Source: Chryseobacterium sp. Leaf394
Lineage (GTDB): Bacteria > Bacteroidota > Bacteroidia > Flavobacteriales > Weeksellaceae
Assembly: GCF_001424105.1 (NCBI RefSeq)
Contig: NZ_LMQH01000011.1
Span: 1,232,273-1,296,272 of the forward strand
Length of the DNA stretch: 64,000 nt
Direction: 5' to 3'
In this document: piece after piece, positions 18,255 through 26,406 of the stretch
Position numbering within the stretch: position 1 is the stretch's first letter
Layout: each line of letters opens with the position of its first letter
Translations under genes and position numbers: made by a program
Notes under the pieces: model-generated
The model's input: only the letters and a program-made list of their open reading frames with translations
Databases searched by the model: none
What the model was told of the DNA's origin: nothing

Positions 18255-18279
18255 ATTATTTATTTTTTTTTAATTTTTA

Positions 18280-18364
18280 TTTGGGCAGCTTAATCCGCCT
18301 TCCACTCCCGCTTTTTTGCTCGTCGTCCCTCCTCACAAAAAGAGCTCCGTTCAAGTCGGGCTGC
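18280..18364 (-). repeat. Dispersed intergenic element, copy B (short form)
   Basis: Read on the minus strand it runs from GCAGCCCGACTTGAACGGAG to GCTGCCCAAA and aligns with copy A without large gaps. It fills most of the 153-bp gap between fadA and fadE, in the same orientation as those genes. Confidence 0.85.
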
Positions 18365-18407
18365 AACTTCTACCGCTTCAAATCGAAACCTTGAAGGTTT
18401 AAATATT

Positions 18408-19586
18408 TTACAAAAGTTCAAAAATTGAAGCTGCACCTTGTCCAGTTCCCACGCACATCGAAACCATTCCGTACTTATTTCCTCGTTTTCTCATTTCGTC
18501 GAGAAGTTGAACCGTCAATTTAGTTCCCGTACAGCCAAGCGGATGTCCTAGAGCGATTGCGCCACCATTAACGTTTAAAATATCTGGATTTAAGTTCAAT
18601 TCCTTTTTAATCGCAACAGATTGAGAAGCAAAAGCTTCATTCAATTCAATTAATTCAATATCTTTTAATTCCAAACCAGCCTGTTTCAACGCTTTTGGAA
18701 TCGCATAAACAGGACCCATTCCCATAATTCTCGGTTCCAAACCTGCTGCTGCATAAGCAACTAATCTTGCTTCAGGCTCCAATCCTAATTCTTTGACCAT
18801 TTCTTCAGACATTACGATAACGAAAGCTGCTCCATCACTCATTTGCGAAGAGTTTCCTGCAGTAACGCTTCCGCCGTTGGCGAACACTGGTTTCAATTTA
18901 GCCAAACCTTCCAAAGAAGTGTCTAATCTCGGACCTTCATCTACTGAAAAATCGAATTTCTTGGTCTGCATTTTCTGATTTTCATCCAAAAAATTATATT
19001 CTACAGGGATGGATGCTATTTGATTTGCAAAACGACCTTCCTGATTTGCTTTCAGAGCTTTTTGATGCGATTCAAAAGCAAACTGATCCTGCTCTTCACG
19101 GGTAATATTGAATTGTTTTGCAACTTCTTCCGCAGTATATCCCATTCCCCAATAATAATCAGGGTTTGACTTAGCGATCTCCGTTTCAGGAACAGGTTTG
19201 TATCCACCCATCGGAATATAAGACATAGATTCTGTACCGCCTGCAATGATGCAATCTGCCATTCCAGCCTGAATCTTCGCCGAAGCGATTGCAATTGCCT
19301 CACTTCCAGATGCGCAATATCTGTTCACGGTAACTCCCGGAACTTTGTCGGTGTTTAATCCCATTAATGAAATTAAACGAGCCACATTTAAGCCCTGTTC
19401 AGCTTCCGGCATTGCGTTTCCAACGATTAAATCATCGATTCTGTCTTTATCTAATTGCGGAACGGCTGCCATGAGTTTCTCGATAACTGTTGCTGCCATT
19501 ACGTCGGGACGCGTGAATCGGAGCGAACCTTTTGGCGCTTTTCCGACCGCTGTACGAAATCCCTTGATTATATATGCTTGTTTCAT
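18408..19586 (-). CDS. fadA: Acetyl-CoA C-acyltransferase (3-ketoacyl-CoA thiolase)
   Basis: The 392-residue thiolase carries out the last step of the beta-oxidation cycle and releases acetyl-CoA. The active site is complete: nucleophile Cys91 in NRYCASGSEA, His348 in GHPLGCTG and Cys378 in SMCVGTGQG. The length matches bacterial FadA enzymes. It lies between the four-helix-bundle gene (50-base gap) and fadE. Confidence 0.95.
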   Translation of the reverse strand: MKQAYIIKGFRTAVGKAPKGSLRFTRPDVMAATVIEKLMAAVPQLDKDRIDDLIVGNAMPEAEQGLNVARLISLMGLNTDKVPGVTVNRYCASGSEAIAIASAKIQAGMADCIIAGGTESMSYIPMGGYKPVPETEIAKSNPDYYWGMGYTAEEVAKQFNITREEQDQFAFESHQKALKANQEGRFANQIASIPVEYNFLDENQKMQTKKFDFSVDEGPRLDTSLEGLAKLKPVFANGGSVTAGNSSQMSDGAAFVIVMSEEMVKELGLEPEARLVAYAAAGLEPRIMGMGPVYAIPKALKQAGLELKDIELIELNEAFASQSVAIKKELNLNPDILNVNGGAIALGHPLGCTGTKLTVQLLDEMRKRGNKYGMVSMCVGTGQGAASIFELL

Positions 19587-19636
19587 TGTAGATTATAGAT
19601 TTTTAGACAAGAGATTTGAGACTCTTGCCGTTTAAA

Positions 19637-19990
19637 TTATTTATTAATATTTTCTTTAAAAACGTAAACCATTTTTTGAACTTCATTTAATTTATTCAAC
19701 AAAGATTCATTTACTTCAGATGAAATAAAATTTAACCTTTCAGAAATTATTAATTGTGTTTGAAGTTCGTAAGAAGACCCGTATGCAATATTTAAAAAAT
19801 GAGAAAATTGGGGATTTGTATCTCTTCCCGCACCTTCTGCAATGTTGGAAGGAATGGAAACTGCTGACCTTTTGATCTGTGATGAAAGTCCATATCTCTC
19901 ATCGTTTGGCATATTTGCTAAAGCTTGATAAACATCTACACACAAATCGATTGAATCATTCCAGATTTTTAATTTTTTAATGTTATGCAT
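19637..19990 (-). CDS. Four-helix-bundle protein (23S rRNA intervening-sequence family)
   Basis: The 117-residue protein has the standard opening of the S23/four-helix-bundle family, KKLKIWNDSIDLCVDVYQAL, then RSAVSIPSNIAEGAGR and a SSYELQTQL segment. Such proteins were first seen in intervening sequences of 23S rRNA genes but also occur as free genes, often near repeats. Here it sits inside the fad cluster between fadN and fadA with gaps of 85 and 50 bases. No rRNA is near. Role unknown; it looks like an insertion into the operon. Confidence 0.85.
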   Translation of the reverse strand: MHNIKKLKIWNDSIDLCVDVYQALANMPNDERYGLSSQIKRSAVSIPSNIAEGAGRDTNPQFSHFLNIAYGSSYELQTQLIISERLNFISSEVNESLLNKLNEVQKMVYVFKENINK

Positions 19991-20030
19991 TTTAGATGGA
20001 TTTAATTTGGATTTATATTTTGTTCTTAAT

Positions 20031-20073
20031 TCTCAAGTTGAAAAGTCTCAAGTCTGAAGTCTTTCAGTCTCAA
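20031..20073. repeat. Short degenerate repeats next to the four-helix gene
   Basis: Units of the type AGTCTCAAGTCT occur several times (AAGTCTCAAGTCTGAAGTCT and CAGTCTCAAGTCT) just before the fadN stop codon. A related run, GAGATTTGAGACTCTTG, lies on the other side of the four-helix gene at about 19611. Confidence 0.6.
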
Positions 20074-20075
20074 GT

Positions 20076-22469
20076 CTAATTTCTCAACGGCTTTCCTTTC
20101 TGCAACATAAACTGAATTCTCTCCAAAGTTTTTCTCTCCCCACATAGCTGTAGGAAAGTTTCTCTTTCAAGATTCAATAAATACTGTTCGGTCACAACTG
20201 TTGGTTCGGAAAGATTTCCACCTACTAACACGTTGGCTAATTTATCTGCGATTTTCTTGTCGTGTTCGGAGATGAAATTACCGGTCAACATCTGATCAGT
20301 CCCGACATAGAACATTCCTAAAGCATCTTTTCCAAGAACTTTTACAGTTTGTTCGATCGGTTGTGTGTAGCCGTGTTCTGCCAAGCTTTTCGCCATCATT
20401 TTTGCGGTCATGATCTGCGTTCTTTTGTCAACAACTACGATGTCTTTTCCTTTTTCAAGAATTCCCATATCGTAAGCTTCGTAAGCTGAAGTGGCTACTT
20501 TTCCCATCGCAATATTCATGAAAGCTTCACGGAGACGGTTGTTTTTCACATCATCGCTGTGGAATTCTCGGGAAGTTCTCAAAGCAAATTCCTTCGTTCC
20601 GCCACCACCAGGAATTACGCCAACTCCGGTTTCCACCAATCCGATGTAAGTTTCTGCGGCTGCAACAACACGGTCTGCGTGCATCGTCATTTCACATCCA
20701 CCGCCTAAAGTCATTCCGTGAGGAGCGACTACGACAGGAATTGAAGAATAACGAACTCTCATCATTGATTTCTGGAAATACGCAATTGCCATATTCAAAT
20801 CATCCCAATCCTGCTCGATGGCCATCATTAAAATCATCGCTAAATTGGCTCCGACAGAGAAATTCGTTCCCTGGTTTCCGATCACCAATCCGTCGTATTC
20901 TTTTTCAGCTAAATCGATGGCCCGGTTTAATCCATCCAGAACTTCACCACCTAAAGAATTCATTTTAGAGCGGATTTCAAAGTTGATAATTCCGTCACCC
21001 AAATCTTCAATGGAAGAACCTGAATTGCTCCAAAGCGTCTTATTTTTTCTGATATTATCTAAAATAATAAATGATTCCTGACCCGGAATATTATTGTAGT
21101 TTCCTGAGTTTTTATCGAAGAAAATGCTTTGTCCATCCTCGTTTATTTTGTAGAATGATTCCACATTTTTCACCCAATCCGAAACTTCGTAACCGGCTTC
21201 TTGTGCCAGTTCAATTCCTTTTTCAACGCCAACTGCATCCCAGATTTCGAAAGGACCATTTTCCCAACCGAAACCAGCTCTCATTGCATCGTCGATTTTA
21301 TAAACTTCGTCTGAAATTTCAGGAACTTTGTGAGAAACGTACGCGAACAAGGCACCTAAAGACTTTCTGTAAAGCTCTCCGGCTTTGTCTTTTCCACCGA
21401 TTAATACTTTAAATCTGTCAATCGGTTTATCAATGTTTTTCGTTAATTCTAAAGTTGAGAAAGATGATTTGCCCTGAAGTTCGTATTCTAAAGTATCAAG
21501 ATTTAATCCGTGAATTTCAGATTTTCCATCGGCACCTTTCACTTTTTTGTAGAAGCCTTGCTCGGTTTTTGAACCCAGCCATTTGTTATCTACCATTTTC
21601 TGAATGTACTCAGGAAGGGCAAAAACATTGTTGAAATCATTGGCTTCAGCGCCGCTTTGACGGACACCATTCGCAACCATAACTAAAGTATCCAGACCAA
21701 CAACATCAGCAGTTCTGAAGGTTGCAGATTTCGGGCGGCCGATAACCGGACCGGTTAATTTATCAACATCAGAAACATTCAAACCTAATTTCTGAACATT
21801 GTGCAGCAAATCCATCATTGAGAAAACACCGATTCGGTTGGCGATAAATGCAGGAGTATCTTTTGCTAAAACTGTCGTTTTTCCCAAGAATTTCGCACCA
21901 TATTCCATATAGAATTTTGCAATTTCAGGATCTGTATCTTTCGTTGGAATTACTTCTAATAATGGTAAATATCTTACCGGATTGAAAAAGTGAGTTCCTG
22001 CAAAATACTTTTTGAAATCATCGCTTCGTCCTTCCACCAACATGTTGATAGGAATTCCGGAAGTATTGGATGAAACCAAAGTGCCTGGTTTTCTGAACTG
22101 CTCGATTTTTTCATAAACCGATTTTTTGATATCGAGCTTTTCAACTACAACCTCAATAATCCAGTCGGTATCTTTAATTTTCTGTAAGTCATCATCAAAA
22201 TTTCCGACTTTAATTCTCTCCGCAAATTTCGGAGAATAGAGGAGTGCCGGACTTGCTTTTTTCAGTTTTTCAAAGTTTTCGGAAGCAATTCTGTTTCGAA
22301 CAGCTTTGTCGTCTTTCGTCAAACCTTTTTTCTGTTCGGTTTCATTTAATTCAAACGGAACAATATCAAGCAGTGAAACCTGCACGCCAATATTGGCAAA
22401 GTGCGCAGCGATACCGCTTCCCATAATTCCGGAACCTAAAACCGTAACGTGTTTGATTCGTCTTTTCAT
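20076..22469 (-). CDS. fadN: 3-hydroxyacyl-CoA dehydrogenase / enoyl-CoA hydratase, FadN-type fusion
   Basis: The 797-residue two-enzyme protein covers the two middle steps of beta-oxidation. The dehydrogenase half comes first (NAD loop VLGSGIMGSGIA at residues 10-21, then the FFNPV segment near 164), and the hydratase/crotonase half comes last (GGGCEMTMHADRV, GVIPGGGGTKEF). This order is the reverse of E. coli FadB and matches Bacillus FadN in order and length. With FadA (392) and FadE (591) it reproduces the fadN-fadA-fadE set. A long leader holding repeat copy C separates it from marR. Confidence 0.92.
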   Translation of the reverse strand: MKRRIKHVTVLGSGIMGSGIAAHFANIGVQVSLLDIVPFELNETEQKKGLTKDDKAVRNRIASENFEKLKKASPALLYSPKFAERIKVGNFDDDLQKIKDTDWIIEVVVEKLDIKKSVYEKIEQFRKPGTLVSSNTSGIPINMLVEGRSDDFKKYFAGTHFFNPVRYLPLLEVIPTKDTDPEIAKFYMEYGAKFLGKTTVLAKDTPAFIANRIGVFSMMDLLHNVQKLGLNVSDVDKLTGPVIGRPKSATFRTADVVGLDTLVMVANGVRQSGAEANDFNNVFALPEYIQKMVDNKWLGSKTEQGFYKKVKGADGKSEIHGLNLDTLEYELQGKSSFSTLELTKNIDKPIDRFKVLIGGKDKAGELYRKSLGALFAYVSHKVPEISDEVYKIDDAMRAGFGWENGPFEIWDAVGVEKGIELAQEAGYEVSDWVKNVESFYKINEDGQSIFFDKNSGNYNNIPGQESFIILDNIRKNKTLWSNSGSSIEDLGDGIINFEIRSKMNSLGGEVLDGLNRAIDLAEKEYDGLVIGNQGTNFSVGANLAMILMMAIEQDWDDLNMAIAYFQKSMMRVRYSSIPVVVAPHGMTLGGGCEMTMHADRVVAAAETYIGLVETGVGVIPGGGGTKEFALRTSREFHSDDVKNNRLREAFMNIAMGKVATSAYEAYDMGILEKGKDIVVVDKRTQIMTAKMMAKSLAEHGYTQPIEQTVKVLGKDALGMFYVGTDQMLTGNFISEHDKKIADKLANVLVGGNLSEPTVVTEQYLLNLERETFLQLCGERKTLERIQFMLQKGKPLRN

Positions 22470-22816
22470 ATGTAGATTTTATTATTTTGATTAATTAATG
22501 AGTTGATTAATAGCCTGATTCTTTTTACTTTTTCCCTGCCTCTTTCTAATAGCGAATCTGTCGCAGCCAGACCTGAGTGGAGCTCTTTTTACAAATTTCA
22601 GGGCCGGTAAACGCAATGGGAAATTTGCAAAAAAGCGGGAACGGAGCGCATAAACGAGAAAAAGCAAATGCTTTGTCTAAGTTTACGAACGGAGTTCAAA
22701 GCTGCCCAAAAAATAATTTTAAAAATCGCTATCCAGAGCAGTCAGAAGTCGCCATAAAAAACAACTAGCTCCTACAATCTCAATGGCTATGCGAATAATA
22801 GTCTATATCTTTAAAA
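22470..22816. other. 347-bp gap between fadN and marR
   Basis: Nearly half of the gap is copy C of the dispersed element. The rest is AT-rich. I found no TAnnTTTG element on the minus strand near fadN, which fits transcription from the marR promoter. A 63-codon plus-strand frame at 22577-22768 lies inside the repeat and is rejected. Confidence 0.6.
22563..22710 (+). repeat. Dispersed intergenic element, copy C (long form)
   Basis: This 148-bp element starts GCAGCCAGACCTGAGTGGAG and ends GTTCAAAGCTGCCCAAA. Long arms (ACAAATTT / AAATTTGC with flanking T and A runs) and a second stem (AAAGC-AAAT-GCTTT type) make it strongly foldable. Its last 75 bases match copy D and are missing from copies A and B. 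Confidence 0.85.
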
Positions 22817-23269
22817 CTATTTCTTATTATTCAGGTCATTAGATATTTTCATAATCTCGGTCATGACTTCTTTAAAAACTTCCAGTTTTTCAGGATCTAT
22901 TTTTTCCATGACTCTCTTATTGAAGTTGACTACGACTTCTTTTGACAAATTTCTTGAGTTCAGTCCTTTATCTGTGAGTTTTATGATCACTTCACGCTTA
23001 TCCTGTGTGGTTTTTTCTTTGTAAATGTAACCATTGTCTTCCAAAAGTTTAATAATTCGCGTCAGAGAAGTGGGCTCGATGGCCATTTTAGGACCTAAAT
23101 TGGTGCTTCTGGTTCCTTCCTTGGGATCGATCTTCAAAAGTGTAAGAGCTTGTACAGCAGTGGAATCGTATTCCTGAGCAAGATCTGAATACATTTTCTG
23201 TACTGAAATCCATGTTTGCTTCAGAATGAGATCGATGTTTTCGGTTTTTTCTTTGTTGTTCTGATCCAT
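22817..23269 (-). CDS. MarR family transcriptional regulator
   Basis: The 150-residue protein has the MarR winged-helix layout: N-terminal helices, the recognition region GPKMAIEPTSLTRIIKLLEDNGY and the wing KTTQDKREVIIKLTDKG (about residues 60-108), then the dimer helices. It lies upstream of fadN on the same strand. Its own promoter carries two strong palindromes, so autoregulation is likely, and it is a good candidate for control of the fad genes through acyl-CoA or fatty acid as ligand. That ligand is inferred from context only. Confidence 0.88.
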   Translation of the reverse strand: MDQNNKEKTENIDLILKQTWISVQKMYSDLAQEYDSTAVQALTLLKIDPKEGTRSTNLGPKMAIEPTSLTRIIKLLEDNGYIYKEKTTQDKREVIIKLTDKGLNSRNLSKEVVVNFNKRVMEKIDPEKLEVFKEVMTEIMKISNDLNNKK

Positions 23270-23295
23270 ACTTTTTTATGTGTTATGGTGTAATT

Positions 23296-23303
23296 CAAAT
23301 TTA
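23296..23303 (-). promoter_or_regulatory. -7 promoter element for marR
   Basis: The minus strand reads TAAATTTG, matching TAnnTTTG, 26 bases before the marR ATG. The 14-bp palindrome at 23311 starts seven bases upstream of it, inside the spacer to the -33 region. Confidence 0.55.
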
Positions 23304-23310
23304 ATAAATA

Positions 23311-23324
23311 TTATGCATGCATAA
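23311..23324. promoter_or_regulatory. Proximal MarR operator candidate
   Basis: Perfect 14-bp palindrome TTATGCATGCATAA. It shares the 12-base core TATGCATGCATA with the distal palindrome. Its place between the -7 element and the -33 region would let a bound dimer block RNA polymerase. Confidence 0.75.
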
Positions 23325-23390
23325 CACTTTATAACGTTAAAATTTGTTAACATTCTGGTATTTAGAACGTTAAATTGTATGAAAAGCATA

Positions 23391-23410
23391 ATACTATGCA
23401 TGCATAGTAT
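23391..23410. promoter_or_regulatory. Distal MarR operator candidate
   Basis: Perfect 20-bp palindrome ATACTATGCATGCATAGTAT, centred 83 bases from the proximal one, close to eight helical turns. It lies between the end of the ABC ATPase gene and marR. Confidence 0.75.
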
Positions 23411-23436
23411 GTAAAATCCATAATGATATTGGTCTG

Positions 23437-24360
23437 TTAATGAATGTTTTGAATGATTTTTAAGATTTCTGCAAAAGATTCACATTTGTGTGTAGAATTT
23501 GAGTGTGAGACAATCCAAAAGTTGTCGTGAAATGTAAATTTGATCTGAGAAAGATCTTTCTGGAAATTTTTCTGCAGTAGTGAGAACAGCATTTCCTTCT
23601 GAATTTCCGGAGAATTAATTAGTGGCGCAACAAAATTTTTGTTGATGTTGAAAAGTGAGGCATTGGTTAATTCTTCGTGCTGAAGAAGAACATCTTCCAC
23701 AATCCCGGAGTACAGGTTCTGATCTTTTATATACCAGATTTTATCTGCAAATTCCTTTGCCAGGCGCCAGTCGTGAGAGGAGAACAGAATTAATTTATTT
23801 TGTTTCTTAGCGAGTTTTCTCAGCGTTTTGAGAATGATAATTTTATTTTTTTCGTCTAAATGTGTGGTGGGTTCATCTAAAATAATTATTGGAGAATTCT
23901 GCGTCAGAGCTCTGCCAATAAATGCTTTCTGAAGATTTCCGTCTGACAGATTTTTGAGAGGTGTATTTTTATACTGTATTAAATCCAGTTCATGGATAAT
24001 ATCTGAAACCTCTTTTCTGTCATTTTGATTCAGTTCGAAATAATACGGATAGTGTATGTATTTACCCAGTGAGATCAAGTCTTCAACAGTATAATTTTGT
24101 GGAATTACTGCTTTAGAAAAAACAATGGCAATTTTTTCAGCAATTTCTTTTACAGATAAATCTTTTACGTTTTTATTGTCAATTAAAATTTCTCCGCCCA
24201 ACAAAGGATTCTGATGGAGAATGGATTTTATTAACGTCGTTTTCCCCACACCATTATTTCCGATCAGCAGGCAGACGTCGCCCAGTTTCAGGGATGCGTT
24301 GGCATTTGAAATGAGGGTTTTGTCGTAGCCGATATTGGCTTGGTTGATTTGTAGGTGCAT
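23437..24360 (-). CDS. FecE-like ABC transporter ATP-binding protein
   Basis: The 307-residue ATPase has Walker A GNNGVGKTT (residues 34-42), the signature loop in the form LSDGN (usually LSGGQ), Walker B IIILDEPTTHLD and the switch His in SSHDW. It most resembles the siderophore/heme/cobalamin importer class. About 60 residues after the ATPase core are extra. The partner permease is two genes upstream. A 95-residue membrane protein gene ends two bases before its start. Confidence 0.88.
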   Translation of the reverse strand: MHLQINQANIGYDKTLISNANASLKLGDVCLLIGNNGVGKTTLIKSILHQNPLLGGEILIDNKNVKDLSVKEIAEKIAIVFSKAVIPQNYTVEDLISLGKYIHYPYYFELNQNDRKEVSDIIHELDLIQYKNTPLKNLSDGNLQKAFIGRALTQNSPIIILDEPTTHLDEKNKIIILKTLRKLAKKQNKLILFSSHDWRLAKEFADKIWYIKDQNLYSGIVEDVLLQHEELTNASLFNINKNFVAPLINSPEIQKEMLFSLLQKNFQKDLSQIKFTFHDNFWIVSHSNSTHKCESFAEILKIIQNIH

Positions 24361-24362
24361 GG

Positions 24363-24650
24363 TTAAACAGAAATAAAAATAACAAATAAAATAAGAGGGA
24401 CAAGACTAAAAGTAAAGTATAAAAATTTATGTTCTTCAATATCTACTAAACTTAAAATCCCTAAAATTAATGATCCAAAAAATGCTGCAGGTATTCCAAT
24501 CATAAACCACCAATTATGACCGAAGGAGTAAATCCAATGCTTGTCTGTGCTCATTCTGAACAGCTTTGAATATTCCAGAAATGCCACGCTAAATGCGAAC
24601 AAAATTATATTAGCAATAATTAATTTCTTATATATTATTCTGGTATTCAT
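24363..24650 (-). CDS. Small membrane protein of unknown function
   Basis: The 95-residue protein has three hydrophobic stretches (about residues 9-25, 48-66 and 76-94), with a WIYSFGHNWWFMIG segment between the first two. It sits between the FecCD-type permease and the ATPase gene, ending two bases before the ATPase start, so it is co-transcribed with the ATPase. I do not recognise the family; a link to the importer is inferred from place only. Confidence 0.65.
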   Translation of the reverse strand: MNTRIIYKKLIIANIILFAFSVAFLEYSKLFRMSTDKHWIYSFGHNWWFMIGIPAAFFGSLILGILSLVDIEEHKFLYFTFSLVPLILFVIFISV

Positions 24651-24828
24651 CTGCTTATTATTTTGTCATAATGAAAATCCCTCCGTTAAATTGGTTTAGG
24701 GTTGTACGGAAAGACAAAGTGTACGTGTTTTTCAGATATTAAATTAAAAAATATTCAAACATATGCGTCATTTGTAAAATCTGCAGGAAATTTAAAAAAT
24801 TCATTATTGATCCATTCACAATTCACTT

Positions 24829-25800
24829 TCAAACTTTATTCTGCCTCAAAAGCATCATCAAAATGACAGGAATTCCAAAAACAGAACTGATCACATTTAA
24901 TGGAATCTGCGTTTTTTCTGCAGCAATTGAAAATATCAGCATGATAAGCATTCCCAAAAACATATTCAGAATCCATTGTTGCCATAGTTTAGCGGGATTG
25001 TAAATTAAACGGCAGAAGTGTGGAACAATGATTCCAATAAATAAAATAGGTCCCAAAAAAGCCGTTACAGAAGCCGACAGCAGGGAAGAAGTAGCAATGA
25101 TTAGCAATTTCAGATGATTTAGATTTACACCGAAGCTCTGCGCATATGATGTCCCGAGGGAATTTCCGATTAATGGTTTTATCGTTTTAAAACAGAAAAA
25201 TAATCCAGTTCCAACTAAAATTGACAATACAGTTATTTGATTTCGGGAAACCATATTATTGGCACCAAATGACCATAAAATGTAGTTTTTTAGACTTTGA
25301 TTTTCGGCGTAAAACTGTAGCAGTGAAACAATAGCTCCGGCGAAAGCAGAAACCAGAAATCCAAAAATAATCAAATATGATTTATCCTGAAATTTACTGG
25401 ACATTGACAACAAAATAAGCATCAGAAGTAAACTTCCAATAATTGCAGAGATGCTCAAAAAACTGTTCTGTAAAAATTCAGGCAGCAAAATACTGTCTGA
25501 AAAAAAAATATAGAACGCCACAGATAAACTTGCGACGGAAGTGATGCCCAAAATATCAGGTCCGGCAAGAGGATTCTGAAAATATTCCTGCATCAGAAAT
25601 CCCGAAGTTGGAATTGAAATTCCTGCCAGAAGCATCGCCAAAACGCGGTTTATACGAATTTCAGCAATCTGGTTGTTTGATGTATCACTAAAAAAATCAT
25701 TAAAACTGAGATTTAAAAATCCCGTATTCAAATTAATTATAGAAATGAAAATGATTGCTACAATTAATATAAAACACAGGATTTTGAATTTTTTTGACAT
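24829..25800 (-). CDS. FecCD family iron-type ABC transporter permease
   Basis: The 323-residue protein has about nine membrane helices and family landmarks: RINRVLAMLLAGISIPTSG near the N-terminus, NPLAGPDILGI, and GPILFIGIIVPHFCR near residue 250. It would form the membrane channel for uptake of an iron-siderophore, heme or cobalamin. It follows tlpA by 22 bases. No substrate-binding protein is found nearby. Confidence 0.9.
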   Translation of the reverse strand: MSKKFKILCFILIVAIIFISIINLNTGFLNLSFNDFFSDTSNNQIAEIRINRVLAMLLAGISIPTSGFLMQEYFQNPLAGPDILGITSVASLSVAFYIFFSDSILLPEFLQNSFLSISAIIGSLLLMLILLSMSSKFQDKSYLIIFGFLVSAFAGAIVSLLQFYAENQSLKNYILWSFGANNMVSRNQITVLSILVGTGLFFCFKTIKPLIGNSLGTSYAQSFGVNLNHLKLLIIATSSLLSASVTAFLGPILFIGIIVPHFCRLIYNPAKLWQQWILNMFLGMLIMLIFSIAAEKTQIPLNVISSVFGIPVILMMLLRQNKV

Positions 25801-25822
25801 TTTTAAATTGACTCTCTGAAAT

Positions 25823-26377
25823 TTATTTTAAAAGACTGGCAATTTTTTCGTTAAGCTGCTGCTCACTGATATTTCCTAAAGTTTCGACGGTTTTGTCTCC
25901 TTTTCTCATGAAAGTAAAAGGAATTGCACTTCCAGTCCATTCTTTAAAATTCGAAGAGAAAAAGTTTTGATCTAAAAGCTGACCATCCAACAAAACTGTG
26001 TGATTTTCAATGCCATGTTCCTGAGTAAATGCCGGAACTTTTGAATTCCAAACTTCTTTCTGATCAAGGCTTACAAAAGTGATCTTCACAGGCTGACCTT
26101 TGAATTCTTCAATTTTCTTTTTAAAATGTGGAATTTCCTGCACACATGGCCCGCACCAGGTTGCAAAAAAGTTGGTAACGTAAAGCGTGTCATTTTTCTT
26201 CGCCAAAAAATCTCCAGTTTTTGCAGGACTGACCTCTGGTAAAGGCTTTGCTGCAGGTTTTTCAACGACCTGAGAAATGGAGTCTTCAGTTTCAGAATTA
26301 TTTTCGGTATTTGTGGTCTCCTTTTTACAGGCAGATAAAGCGACCAAAACAAATGCTGACAAAATGATTGTCTTCAT
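25823..26377 (-). CDS. TlpA-type thioredoxin-fold lipoprotein
   Basis: The 184-residue protein carries a lipoprotein signal (lipobox LSAC, Cys17), an acidic low-complexity linker (about 18-50) and a thioredoxin-like domain with the redox motif WCGPC (Cys75 and Cys78). Proteins of this kind reduce disulfides or protect thiols outside the inner membrane, for example in cytochrome maturation. It heads the operon with the FecCD-type permease. Confidence 0.9.
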   Translation of the reverse strand: MKTIILSAFVLVALSACKKETTNTENNSETEDSISQVVEKPAAKPLPEVSPAKTGDFLAKKNDTLYVTNFFATWCGPCVQEIPHFKKKIEEFKGQPVKITFVSLDQKEVWNSKVPAFTQEHGIENHTVLLDGQLLDQNFFSSNFKEWTGSAIPFTFMRKGDKTVETLGNISEQQLNEKIASLLK

Positions 26378-26388
26378 ATTTTTTTATT

Positions 26389-26396
26389 TATTTTTG
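26389..26396 (+). promoter_or_regulatory. -7 promoter element for the reductase gene
   Basis: TATTTTTG lies inside the 29-base gap between the divergent tlpA and reductase starts, 18 bases before the ATG at 26407. Confidence 0.5.
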
Positions 26397-26406
26397 GAAT
26401 GAACTT

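Noticed and set aside
19637-19990. 23S rRNA gene with intervening sequence
   Set aside because: The protein family is named after such sequences, but the flanks are fad genes and no rRNA sequence is present.
22577-22768. 63-codon plus-strand frame
   Set aside because: It falls within the dispersed repeat copy C, and the matching frame is not kept in the other copies.
26368-26406. Longer N-terminus for the reductase
   Set aside because: The extra 13 residues would overlap the tlpA start and the -7 element; the ATG at 26407 is preferred.
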